Origin: Oscillospiraceae bacterium
GTDB lineage: Bacteria > Bacillota > Clostridia > Oscillospirales > Oscillospiraceae
DNA: 19,297 nucleotides
NCBI GenBank assembly: GCA_017435245.1
Contig: JAFSFK010000051.1
Span: 1 to 19,297 of the forward strand
Direction of reading: 5' to 3'
Shown here: in pieces, positions 1-6,558 of the stretch
Numbering within the stretch: the stretch's first letter is position 1
How the letters are laid out: each line of letters opens with the position of its first letter
Translations under genes and position numbers: made by a program
Notes under the pieces: model-generated
What the model saw: the letters and a program-made list of their open reading frames with translations, nothing else
Databases searched by the model: none
What the model was told of the DNA's origin: nothing

Positions 1-232
1 GGATAAGATCACCGTTAACCGTGCCCGTAAGGTGCAGCGTTTCCTCTCCCAGCCCTTCCACGTGGCAGAGCAGTTCACCGGTTACGAAGGCAAGTATGTG
101 CCCCTGAAGGATACCATTCGCAGCTTTAAGGAGATCATCGAGGGTAAGCACGATCAGATCCCCGAATCCTACTTCCTCTACGCCGGCTCCATTGATGAAG
201 TCGTGGCAAAATGGAAGGGTGAGGGCAAATGA
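1..232 (+). CDS. atpD: ATP synthase F1 subunit beta, C-terminal end (partial)
   Basis: This is the 3' end of the catalytic beta subunit of F1Fo ATP synthase, cut by the window start; the frame begins at base 2 and the stop is TGA at 230-232. The visible 76 residues are the beta C-terminal helical domain: [19 protein letters not shown], then a YVPLKDTI segment, then the Y-x-Y/F-L-Y-x-G-S-I-DE-V end typical of the family. The stop overlaps the start of the next gene as ATGA (229-232), which is the standard atpD-atpC coupling. This gives a secure housekeeping anchor left of the accessory region. Confidence 0.97.
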   Translation, partial: DKITVNRARKVQRFLSQPFHVAEQFTGYEGKYVPLKDTIRSFKEIIEGKHDQIPESYFLYAGSIDEVVAKWKGEGK

Positions 233-633
233 ACAGCTTCCCTTTGAAGATCGTCACCCCCGACGGATTGCAGTATGACGGGATGGCGGAGGAACTGATC
301 GTCCGTACAACTACCGGCGATCTGGGCATTCTGGCCGGCCACATCAGCTGTGTGGCACCGTTGGGTATGGGCAGAGCCACTGTCCTTGTGGATGGAAAAA
401 AGCGGTATGCCGCTTGTATCGGCGGTATGGTATCTGTGGTGAAGGGTGCGGTGACTTTGGTGCCCACCACCTTTGAATGGGCGGATAAGATCGATGTGGA
501 ACGGGCAGTTCGCAGCGAAAAGCGAGCCCAGGAGATCATCAAAGATAAATCCTCCAGCGACACCGACCTGCGTTTGGCAGAAGCCCGGCTGAAACGGGCA
601 CTGATCCGCAAGAGCGTTGCTCAGAATATGTAA
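229..633 (+). CDS. atpC: ATP synthase F1 subunit epsilon
   Basis: 134-residue epsilon subunit of the F1 central stalk, which couples rotation to catalysis and can inhibit ATP hydrolysis. The N-terminal beta-sandwich shows the family pattern: [15 protein letters not shown] at 4-18, then [20 protein letters not shown], then a strand-rich stretch. The C-terminal part (about residues 85-134) is charged and helical and ends in a two-helix hairpin with repeated Arg/Lys/Glu. Length is normal. Translation is coupled to atpD by the ATGA overlap. A purine-rich GAAGGGTGAGGG lies just upstream of the ATG. It is the last gene of the atp operon, as a strong terminator follows directly. Confidence 0.97.
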   Translation: MNSFPLKIVTPDGLQYDGMAEELIVRTTTGDLGILAGHISCVAPLGMGRATVLVDGKKRYAACIGGMVSVVKGAVTLVPTTFEWADKIDVERAVRSEKRAQEIIKDKSSSDTDLRLAEARLKRALIRKSVAQNM

Positions 634-636
634 ATC

Positions 637-667
637 AAAAAGACGCATCCGTTGGATGCGTCTTTTT
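637..667 (+). terminator. Rho-independent terminator of the atp operon
   Basis: A perfect 10-bp stem, AGACGCATCC (641-650) with GGATGCGTCT (654-663), encloses a 3-base loop GTT. It extends through AAAA/TTTT pairing and runs into a T stretch ending at 667. It starts four bases after the atpC stop, and its symmetry lets it work on the other strand as well. Confidence 0.93.
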
Positions 668-683
668 GCCATATATGCGGATG

Positions 684-844
684 AATTCCGATTTAACGCT
701 CTGACGAGCGAATTGAAAATTGAAAGTTGAAAATTGTGGTATTTTCCTTCGGAAAATAATTTAAAACGTCGGCGTAGCCGACACAATCATTTTCCATTTT
801 CCATTTTCAATTATTATCGAGCGTCAGCTCGCTAAACCGGAATT
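684..844 (+). repeat. MITE-like palindromic element, copy A (161 bp)
   Basis: Imperfect terminal inverted repeats of 27 bp bound the element (684-710 and the complement of 818-844, 22 of 27 matching, outer bases AATTCCG). Inside each end is a run of 7-base units: TTGAAAA/G three times from about 713, and complementary ATTTTCC/A three times from about 789. The centre carries two small hairpins: ATTTTCC-TTC-GGAAAAT (741-757) and GTCGGC-GTA-GCCGAC (768-782). No reading frame of note. A near-identical copy lies in inverted orientation at 18915-19089. I see no clear target-site duplication. Confidence 0.85.
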
Positions 845-1020
845 TGAAGAGGGAACGATACGGAGCGGAAATGTATCGGTTATTGCTGCATCGGGCACGA
901 ATTGCCTGCCGGGGCGTTCCGGCACAAAGGGGAACCCCGGGATCGATGACCAGTCGATCCCGGGGTTTGCGAAAAGAGAGATAAGAAAATGAAAAGGAGA
1001 GATAGAAGATATCTTAATTA
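845..1020. other. Gene-free structured stretch with a 14-bp perfect hairpin
   Basis: The strongest structure is a perfect 14-bp GC-rich stem, AACCCCGGGATCGA (933-946) with its complement at 954-967, and a 7-base loop. Further left are a 6-bp pair CGATAC/GTATCG (856-861, 873-878) and a long-range pair GGAACG/CGTTCC (852-857, 915-920). Neither side of the large hairpin has a convincing T-run, so a simple terminator is doubtful. No coding potential on the plus strand. A minus-strand frame over the region starts upstream of the only promoter and looks spurious. It could be part of the transcript of the minus-strand promoter at 1028-1056, or a dispersed repeat of this genome. Confidence 0.5.
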
Positions 1021-1027
1021 CACCTTC

Positions 1028-1056
1028 ATTATAGCAGTCCTTTCCGAAAAATGCAA
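1028..1056 (-). promoter_or_regulatory. Sigma-70 type promoter, minus strand, no obvious gene
   Basis: On the minus strand TTGCAT (complement of 1051-1056) is followed after exactly 17 bases by a perfect TATAAT (complement of 1028-1033), preceded by TGC. Transcription would start near 1021 and run left, through the 14-bp hairpin and into repeat copy A, towards the atpC terminator. No minus-strand reading frame with a start and ribosome site follows it. Confidence 0.65.
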
Positions 1057-1180
1057 TGGACAGATTCGTAGAAAAAGCACGAAGCAAATACAAAAATGAC
1101 AAAAAATATTGTGCAACTTGACAAAGCTGTGATCAGCTGTTGAAAACCAAGTAATGCCACACCCCGACGATCTCCCGCAT

Positions 1181-1894
1181 TTAATAGTTGATCCGCAGGG
1201 ACAGATAAGTGGTCTTTGCCGGGATAAGGACCGGGGAGATTCCTTGCTTCCGGGCCATCAGTCCGGCCCGGTAGAGATGGTATTCGCTGGACACGATGCC
1301 TACAGCTTTGGGGGCGGTACCGGTTTGTTCAGAGATCATTGCAAAAGAGAAAGTGAGATTCTCTTCTGTGGATGTGGCTTGTTCCTCCAGAATAATTCGG
1401 TCCTGAGGGACGCCTTTATCCAGAAGCCATCGGGACATGCAGGCGGCCTCTGTAATATCCTCCCCGGGACCTTGTCCGCCGGATACGATGCAAATAGTAG
1501 TTTCGTTGTTTTCCAAATATTCCAGAGCTGCATCCAATCGCTCCCGCAGAGTAAGGGAGGGGACGCTGCCATTGACACCGGCGCCCAAAACGATGAGGTA
1601 ATCGCACTTCGGCTCCGGTGTTCCGGAGCTTGCTCGGACAATGAAGATTCCCGTGATGACGGCGGCCAGAGCAACAGCGCAGATACCGGCAGTCAGCAGC
1701 CTGCGGGAATACTTGGCAAAGCGGGGGAAGCGCTTAGCCAGTATTTTTAAAAATTGATATGTAAGCACCAATCCGGCAAGACCGAAGGTGACCCAGGCGG
1801 AAAAACGGTAACCGGGGAAGAACAGGATGCATCCACCCAGCAGGCACAGTCCGGTAAATAGCAGCCAGGAAGCCGGAAGTTTTCTTTTTGTCAT
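1181..1894 (-). CDS. DUF218 / YdcF-SanA family membrane protein, probably cut short at the C-terminus
   Basis: 237-residue protein with three predicted membrane helices (about 9-28, 33-50, 67-86) followed by a DUF218 domain. Family motifs seen are VLGAGVNG (102-109), VSGGQG (137-142), the STEEN stretch (175-179) and SSEYHLYRA (202-210). Members such as SanA and YdcF act in cell-envelope functions; the exact reaction is not established and I do not assign one. The start has a good ribosome site (AAGGAG, 6-7 bases before ATG). The frame stops at TAA (1181-1183) right after LSLRINY. Reading through gives MREIVGVWHYLVFNS before a second stop at 1133-1135, which resembles the usual family C-terminus, so the TAA looks like a recent nonsense mutation. 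It is divergent from the polysaccharide operon. Confidence 0.88.
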   Translation of the reverse strand: MTKRKLPASWLLFTGLCLLGGCILFFPGYRFSAWVTFGLAGLVLTYQFLKILAKRFPRFAKYSRRLLTAGICAVALAAVITGIFIVRASSGTPEPKCDYLIVLGAGVNGSVPSLTLRERLDAALEYLENNETTICIVSGGQGPGEDITEAACMSRWLLDKGVPQDRIILEEQATSTEENLTFSFAMISEQTGTAPKAVGIVSSEYHLYRAGLMARKQGISPVLIPAKTTYLSLRINY

Positions 1895-1939
1895 AAGCTG
1901 CTCCTTTCTCTTGTAAAAAGAGGAGAGTGGTTGCTTTTT

Positions 1940-1968
1940 ATTATAGCGGAAAAGTTTTTAAGATAAAA
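1940..1968 (-). promoter_or_regulatory. Putative promoter of the DUF218 gene
   Basis: On the minus strand a perfect TATAAT (complement of 1940-1945) lies about 45 bases before the DUF218 start; the -35 region at 17 bases (TTTTAT) is weak. A second possible minus-strand promoter further up is TTGAAA (complement of 2006-2011), 17 bases, TATCTT (complement of 1983-1988). Either could serve. The stretch 1975-2030 is very AT-rich. Confidence 0.5.
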
Positions 1969-2031
1969 GTCCTGCTGGCATTAAGATATTTTTAATTTCA
2001 TTAAATTTCAATTTATTGGTGAGATGTTCAT

Positions 2032-2076
2032 TAGGAATTGTAGAGGAGGGGTATTACCCCTCCTCTACAATTCCTA
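2032..2076. repeat. Perfect 20-bp-stem palindrome in the divergent promoter region
   Basis: TAGGAATTGTAGAGGAGGGG (2032-2051) pairs perfectly with 2057-2076 around a 5-base loop TATTA. There is no T-run after it, so a terminator role is unlikely. Directly after it, 2078-2093 reads CGCCAAACCGGAATTTG, nearly the same as the right end of repeat copy A (831-846). This suggests a dispersed palindromic repeat or a remnant of the same element family. Confidence 0.75.
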
Positions 2077-2134
2077 CCGCCAAACCGGAATTTGTAAATT
2101 GCATGAATTTCCTTGGATTTACTGCGAAAAAACG

Positions 2135-2163
2135 TTGCAAACAGCGTTGTTTTGTGGTATGAT
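2135..2163 (+). promoter_or_regulatory. Promoter of the polysaccharide operon
   Basis: TTGCAA (2135-2140), a 17-base spacer, then TATGAT (2158-2163), preceded by TGTGG. Expected start of transcription is near 2170, giving a leader of about 67 bases before the first start codon. It is the only good plus-strand promoter I see ahead of the tightly packed genes that follow. Confidence 0.7.
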
Positions 2164-2184
2164 AACGGTTGTAATTATGTACTT

Positions 2185-2221
2185 CTGGAGGTATGCCCTG
2201 TGGCGCTCCGGGGGCTTTTTT
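2185..2221 (+). promoter_or_regulatory. Terminator-like hairpin in the operon leader (possible attenuator)
   Basis: GCCC (2195-2198) pairs with GGGC (2212-2215), with an inner GG/CC pair, followed at once by six T (2216-2221). This lies between the promoter and the first ribosome site (GGAAGGAG, 2222-2229). A competing pair CTGGAG (2185-2190)/CTCCGG (2206-2211) would prevent it. The stem is short, so the call is tentative. Confidence 0.4.
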
Positions 2222-2236
2222 GGAAGGAGAAGACCA

Positions 2237-3007
2237 ATGAACGAATGGCAAAATAATGTGCAGCAGCCTGAGGAGAGGGAAATCGATATTTTCCGCTTGC
2301 TGCAAATCATCTGGAAGCGTGCCTGGCTGATCGGACTGGTGACGGTGATCTGCTGTGTTGCCACCTATCTGTATTCCGCCTTGTTTATCACGCCTACATA
2401 CCGCAGCGATTTTACCGCATATGTTGACAACCGTATGACCACTGCCGAGAACAACGGTATGACCACTACTACGGATCTGAACGCATCCATTTATCTGACC
2501 TATCTGTATGAGGATATCATTGTTAGCCGCAGTGTGCTTAACGATGCGGCGAAGCAGTGCGGATTGAATATTCCCTACAAGTCTTTGAAGAGTATGGTCT
2601 CTACCTCTGTGGCAGATGATGCTGCGCTGATCACCGTGTCTGTTGTGGCTACCGATCCTCAGGTGGCAATGGACCTGGCAGCGGCCATTGCGGATGTGGC
2701 TCCCGACCATGTTGCCCGTATGAAGGAAGGCAGCTCTATGCGTATTTTGGATGCGCCGATCCTCCCTGAGGGAAAGAATGCTCCCAGTAACACCAAAAAC
2801 GCTATGCTGGGCGCTGTGGTGGGTTTTGTGCTCATTACGGTGCTGGTGCTGGTGGTGGATCTGGTGAACGATATCGTACGGGATTCCGAGGAGCTGGAGC
2901 ACCGTTACAATGTGATCGTTATCGGTACCATTCCCGACCTGGCATCTGCAGATAAGGATCAGGGCAGTTATGCCTATGCTTACGGAAAGGCAGGTAAGAA
3001 GCAATGA
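2237..3007 (+). CDS. cpsC: Wzz/CpsC-type chain-length determinant, BY-kinase activator
   Basis: 256-residue membrane protein of the Wzz family as found in Firmicutes (CpsC, YveK, CapA type). It activates the partner tyrosine kinase and helps set polymer length during capsule or EPS assembly. Two membrane helices frame an extracellular domain: about 28-51 and 189-210, with the proline-rich segment before the second helix (APILPEGKNAPSN, 173-185). A cytoplasmic tail of about 46 residues follows, as expected for the separate activator-kinase arrangement. I chose ATG 2237 because GGAAGGAG lies seven bases before it. The frame stays open upstream to 2024, but that part overlaps the promoter and leader. 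It overlaps the kinase gene by four bases (ATGA). Confidence 0.9.
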   Translation: MNEWQNNVQQPEEREIDIFRLLQIIWKRAWLIGLVTVICCVATYLYSALFITPTYRSDFTAYVDNRMTTAENNGMTTTTDLNASIYLTYLYEDIIVSRSVLNDAAKQCGLNIPYKSLKSMVSTSVADDAALITVSVVATDPQVAMDLAAAIADVAPDHVARMKEGSSMRILDAPILPEGKNAPSNTKNAMLGAVVGFVLITVLVLVVDLVNDIVRDSEELEHRYNVIVIGTIPDLASADKDQGSYAYAYGKAGKKQ

Positions 3008-3762
3008 TGCAGAAAAAGAAGATTATGGTCGAGCCGGCAAAGAAAAACACCTACCTGCTGACTCAGAAGTTGCCTTTTAATGTGCAGGAGGCTTACCGCT
3101 CCCTGCGTACCAACGTGATGTTTGCCCTGCCCGGTGGCGGCTGTAAGTGCATTGGCATTTCCAGTCCCACTCCCGGTGACGGTAAGTCTACCACCGCATC
3201 CAATCTGGCCATTTCCCTGGCACAGATCGGCAAGCGTGTTTTGCTGGTGGACTGCGATATGCGTCTGCCTACCATCGCCTCTAAGTTCCGGGTCAAGTCC
3301 GTTCCCGGCCTGAGTGATTTCCTGGTGGGTCAGGCCCGGATCGAGGAGGTCGTCCGCACGGTGGACAGCTGCGATCTGCACATTCTGCCCTCCGGCAACA
3401 TCCCTCCCGATGCCACCGGCCTTCTGGAGGCCAAGCAGCTGGAGAGCCTGTTCAGCGCCCTGCGGGCCGTGTATGACTATGTGATCGTGGACCTGCCTCC
3501 CGTTATTACGGTTCCCGATGCGGTGATCCTTTCCAAGTATCTGGACGGCTACTTGCTTGCCATCCGTCAGCGCCAGACGGTGCACCGTGCCGTTAAGGAA
3601 ATGCTGCGTCAGCTGCAGATTACCGATGCCAACGTTATCGGCTTCGTCCTTACCGGCAGTGACTCCGGCAACGGCAAGTACTATAAGTACCGCTACGGCA
3701 AGAAGTACGGCTACGGCTATCGCTATAAGTACTACCGTTACGGCGGCTACTACAAGAAATAA
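3004..3762 (+). CDS. cpsD: CpsD/YwqD-type bacterial tyrosine kinase (BY-kinase)
   Basis: 252-residue cytoplasmic tyrosine autokinase that works with the CpsC-like protein to control polysaccharide assembly. P-loop motifs are all present: Walker A SPTPGDGKSTT (54-64), Walker A' VLLVDCDMR (79-87) and Walker B VIVDLPP (160-166). The family's N-terminal VQEAYRSLRTNV activation segment is at 27-38. The C-terminus is a tail of alternating Tyr, Lys, Arg and Gly with 13 tyrosines in residues 226-250, the autophosphorylation cluster, more tyrosines than the few usual in this family. Start ATG ATG at 3004/3007 overlaps the previous stop. The phosphatase that reverses its phosphorylation follows 23 bases downstream. 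Confidence 0.95.
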   Translation: MMQKKKIMVEPAKKNTYLLTQKLPFNVQEAYRSLRTNVMFALPGGGCKCIGISSPTPGDGKSTTASNLAISLAQIGKRVLLVDCDMRLPTIASKFRVKSVPGLSDFLVGQARIEEVVRTVDSCDLHILPSGNIPPDATGLLEAKQLESLFSALRAVYDYVIVDLPPVITVPDAVILSKYLDGYLLAIRQRQTVHRAVKEMLRQLQITDANVIGFVLTGSDSGNGKYYKYRYGKKYGYGYRYKYYRYGGYYKK

Positions 3763-3785
3763 AGAAATTCCGGGGAGGTCGTCCT

Positions 3786-4505
3786 ATGGAAAGAATCTGC
3801 GATCTCCACGGACATTTTCTGCCGGGAATGGATGACGGATGCAAGACTCCCGAGGAAGCGGTGCAGGTGCTGCAATGCAGCTACCGGCAGGGCGTCCGGC
3901 GGGTGTTTGCTACACCCCATTATTATCCGGTGGAGCCTGTGGAGGCGTTTTTGCAGCGCCGTACAGAAGCGGTACAGCGACTGGAAGCTTATATCCAAAG
4001 CCAGGGCGTGCAGGACATTCCCCAGATCCTTTTGGGGGCGGAGGTGGCTTACCGTCCGGGGCTGGGATATGAGGAAAATATCGAAAAGCTGTGTCTGGGC
4101 AATTCCCGGTACCTGCTTTTGGAGATGCCCTTCTCCCGCTGGGGCAAGGCGGAGGAACGGGAGGTGCGCAATCTCGGTGTCACCGGCGGTGTAATCCCCA
4201 TCCTTGCCCATATCGAGCGGTACTTTGATTATCAGGACAAAAGGACCCTTGCGGGGATCCTGGAACAGGATGTGCTGGTGCAGATGAATGCGGAGGCCCT
4301 TTTGGATCCGGCTGTGCGGCGTCAAGCGCTGAAGCTGGTAAAAAGAGGGATCGTGCAGCTGTTGGGAACCGACTGCCACAATATGACAGATCGTGCTCCC
4401 AATCTGGACAAGGCACTTGCTTTTTTGCAGAAAAAGAAAATGGCGGATGCCATTTCCCAAATTATTTATTACAGCGAAGAGGTTTGCGGCGAGGCTATGG
4501 GATAA
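3786..4505 (+). CDS. cpsB: CpsB/YwqE-type PHP-domain tyrosine phosphatase
   Basis: 239-residue metal-dependent phosphatase of the PHP fold that dephosphorylates the BY-kinase tail. Expected metal ligands are visible: H8 and H10 in DLHGHFLPGMDDG, H45 in ATPHYY, E86 in GAEVAYR, H142 and E144 in AHIERY, and D196 and H198 in GTDCHN. Length matches the family. GGGGAGG lies eight bases before the ATG. With the two genes before it, it forms the complete kinase-activator-phosphatase regulatory module. An Ala-rather-than-Gly type substitution pattern is not an issue at any ligand, so it should be active. Confidence 0.94.
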   Translation: MERICDLHGHFLPGMDDGCKTPEEAVQVLQCSYRQGVRRVFATPHYYPVEPVEAFLQRRTEAVQRLEAYIQSQGVQDIPQILLGAEVAYRPGLGYEENIEKLCLGNSRYLLLEMPFSRWGKAEEREVRNLGVTGGVIPILAHIERYFDYQDKRTLAGILEQDVLVQMNAEALLDPAVRRQALKLVKRGIVQLLGTDCHNMTDRAPNLDKALAFLQKKKMADAISQIIYYSEEVCGEAMG

Positions 4506-4538
4506 AGCTGCGGGGAGCCCGGCTGTCAGGAGTTAGTT

Positions 4539-6536
4539 ATGAGCGGAAGAAAAAGACAAAACCGAATTGAACATTGGCAGGTAATTGCGGCGCTGTTGGC
4601 TGTATATGATGCAGTGGCGGTGAACCTTTCCTATTTTTTGGCACTGTGGTTCCGCTTTGACTGTATGTTTTCCGAGATCCCCCGGGAGCAGTATCTGGAG
4701 CCGTTTTTGAAGTTTGCTCCCATTTACGCTGTGGTGTGTGTGCTGGTGTTTCTTGTTCTGCGGCTGTATAACAGCATATGGCGCTTTGCCAGCTTTCACG
4801 AGCTGATGCGTGTGGTCACTGCTTCTGTATTTTGCTCGATCCTGCAGATCGTGGGCATTACGGTGCTGTTTGGCAGAATGCCCCTTTCCTACTATATCAT
4901 CGGAATGTTCATACAGTTCCTTCTGGTGCTGGGCGTGCGTTTTTCTTACCGGTTCGTTTTGCTGGAGCGGGGAAAACGGGATAAAAGCAGAGCCTACCAG
5001 CGTGTTATGCTCATCGGCGCCGGCGAGGCGGGACAGAACATCCTTCGGGATGCCTCCGGCCTGCGGCGGCAGAATCTGAAATTCTGCTGTATCATCGATG
5101 ATAACCCCAATAAATGGGGCCGGTATGTGGAAGGCCTGCCTGTGGTAGGCGGCAGAGAGGATATTCTGCATAGCGTCCAGAAATACCGGATCGATAAAAT
5201 TTTTGTGGCGATCCCCAGTGCATCCCCCGAGGATATGCGGGATATCCTGAATATCTGCAAGGAGACCGGCTGTGAGCTGAAGAACCTGCCGGGTATCTAC
5301 CAGCTGGTGTCCGGCAAGGTCACTATGGGAGATATGAAGGACGTGGCGGTGGAGGACCTGCTGGGGCGTGAGCCCATTCAGGTCAATATGACCCAGATCT
5401 ACCACGACATCCGGGACAAGGTGATCCTCATCACCGGTGGCGGCGGCTCTATCGGTAGTGAATTGTGCCGTCAGGTGGCTGCCCATAATCCCCGGAAACT
5501 GATCATTTTTGATGTTTACGAAAACAATGCCTATGATATCCAGCAGGAGCTGAAGGAAGAATACCCCATGCTGGATCTTCAGGTGCTGATCGGCTCTGTC
5601 CGTGACAGCCGGCGGATCACTCAGGTGTTCTCGGAGTATAAGCCGGATATGGTCTATCACGCAGCGGCCCATAAGCACGTGCCGCTGATGGAGGTCAGCC
5701 CCTGCGAGGCAATTAAGAATAATGTTATTGGTACTTATAAAACCGCCTTTGCCGCAATGGTCTATGGCTGCCAGCGCTTCGTGCTGATCAGTACGGACAA
5801 GGCGGTGAATCCCACCAATATTATGGGCGCCAGCAAGCGCCTGTGTGAAATGGTGATCCAGAGCTTTGACCGGGCGGTGAAGGAAAAAACAGCGGATAAG
5901 CTGCCTATGCTCTACACCCACCGTGGGGAAGAGATGACGGGGATCAACCCGGAAAATTTCTGCACGGAATTTGTGGCAGTTCGCTTCGGCAATGTGTTGG
6001 GCTCTAACGGCTCCGTGATCCCCCTGTTTAAAAAGCAGATCGCCAAGGGTGGTCCTGTGACCGTCACCCACCCCGACATCATCCGCTACTTTATGACCAT
6101 CCCTGAGGCGGTGAGTCTGGTGATGCAGGCGGGAACCTATGCAAATGGCGGCGAGATCTTCGTGCTGGATATGGGTGCGCCTGTGAAGATCGACGAGCTG
6201 GCCCGGAACCTTATCAAGCTCTCCGGTCACAAACCGGATGTGGACATTGAGGTGGTTTACACCGGTCTGCGCCCCGGTGAAAAGCTTTACGAAGAAAAGC
6301 TGATGGCCGAAGAGGGTATGAAGAAAACAGAAAACGAGCTGATCCACATCGGAAATCCCATTCCCTTTGATACGGAGGAATTTTTGGTGCAGCTGAAAAA
6401 GCTGATGGACGCAGCCTACGATAACGACGAAGCCATCTGTCGGATGGTGGCGCAGATGGTACCGACGTACCGCCCCGACCTGGGCGGCAACTCGGAAAAA
6501 AACGGCGTTTACAGAGCTCTTACCGGTACCCGGTGA
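4539..6536 (+). CDS. Membrane-bound NDP-sugar 4,6-dehydratase (CapD/PglF/EpsC-like)
   Basis: 665-residue polysaccharide biosynthesis epimerase/dehydratase. Residues about 15-145 hold four membrane helices. A first Rossmann-like domain starts at MLIGAGEAGQ (157-166). The catalytic short-chain dehydrogenase-like domain has ILITGGGGSIGSE (296-308), YHAAAHKHVPLME (373-385), STDKAVNPTNIMGASKR (418-434) and VRFGNVLGSNGS (481-492). As usual in this family, the Tyr of the classical YxxxK is replaced by Met before ASK. PglF-type enzymes turn UDP-GlcNAc into a 4-keto-6-deoxy sugar; the substrate here is inferred. An extra segment of about 30 residues (about 445-475) separates two conserved blocks. No aminotransferase or reductase to use a 4-keto product is in the window. 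Confidence 0.92.
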   Translation: MSGRKRQNRIEHWQVIAALLAVYDAVAVNLSYFLALWFRFDCMFSEIPREQYLEPFLKFAPIYAVVCVLVFLVLRLYNSIWRFASFHELMRVVTASVFCSILQIVGITVLFGRMPLSYYIIGMFIQFLLVLGVRFSYRFVLLERGKRDKSRAYQRVMLIGAGEAGQNILRDASGLRRQNLKFCCIIDDNPNKWGRYVEGLPVVGGREDILHSVQKYRIDKIFVAIPSASPEDMRDILNICKETGCELKNLPGIYQLVSGKVTMGDMKDVAVEDLLGREPIQVNMTQIYHDIRDKVILITGGGGSIGSELCRQVAAHNPRKLIIFDVYENNAYDIQQELKEEYPMLDLQVLIGSVRDSRRITQVFSEYKPDMVYHAAAHKHVPLMEVSPCEAIKNNVIGTYKTAFAAMVYGCQRFVLISTDKAVNPTNIMGASKRLCEMVIQSFDRAVKEKTADKLPMLYTHRGEEMTGINPENFCTEFVAVRFGNVLGSNGSVIPLFKKQIAKGGPVTVTHPDIIRYFMTIPEAVSLVMQAGTYANGGEIFVLDMGAPVKIDELARNLIKLSGHKPDVDIEVVYTGLRPGEKLYEEKLMAEEGMKKTENELIHIGNPIPFDTEEFLVQLKKLMDAAYDNDEAICRMVAQMVPTYRPDLGGNSEKNGVYRALTGTR

Positions 6537-6558
6537 GATGAGATAGGAGCAGATCTGC

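Noticed and set aside
711..817. Short repeated units as a CRISPR array
   Set aside because: The units are 7 bases, contiguous, without spacers, and form complementary arms of a palindrome. No cas gene is nearby.
933..967. 14-bp hairpin as a plain bidirectional terminator
   Set aside because: The stem is strong, but neither strand has a proper T-run after it, and no gene ends nearby.
824..1102. Minus-strand 92-residue open frame over repeat end and hairpin
   Set aside because: Its start lies upstream of the only good promoter, it has no ribosome site, and it reads through the 14-bp hairpin and the repeat end. Most likely spurious, though a repeat-derived peptide cannot be fully excluded.
1126..1139. 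Small palindrome AGCTG-TGAT-CAGCT as terminator of the DUF218 gene
   Set aside because: Only a 5-bp stem, with no T-run directly after it on the minus strand.
1119..1150. TTGACA on the plus strand as a promoter
   Set aside because: No acceptable -10 at 16-19 bases (TGAAAA at best), and there is no plus-strand gene for it to serve.
1154..1750. Plus-strand 198-residue open frame
   Set aside because: It is the antisense shadow of the DUF218 gene, has no ribosome site and no recognisable domain.
2024..2236. Longer 327-residue form of the Wzz-like protein
   Set aside because: The extension overlaps the palindrome and the promoter, and the strong ribosome site points to ATG 2237.
2054..3004. Minus-strand 316-residue open frame opposite the Wzz gene
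   Set aside because: Antisense shadow with His/Gln-rich composition and no ribosome site; the plus-strand frame has clear family features.
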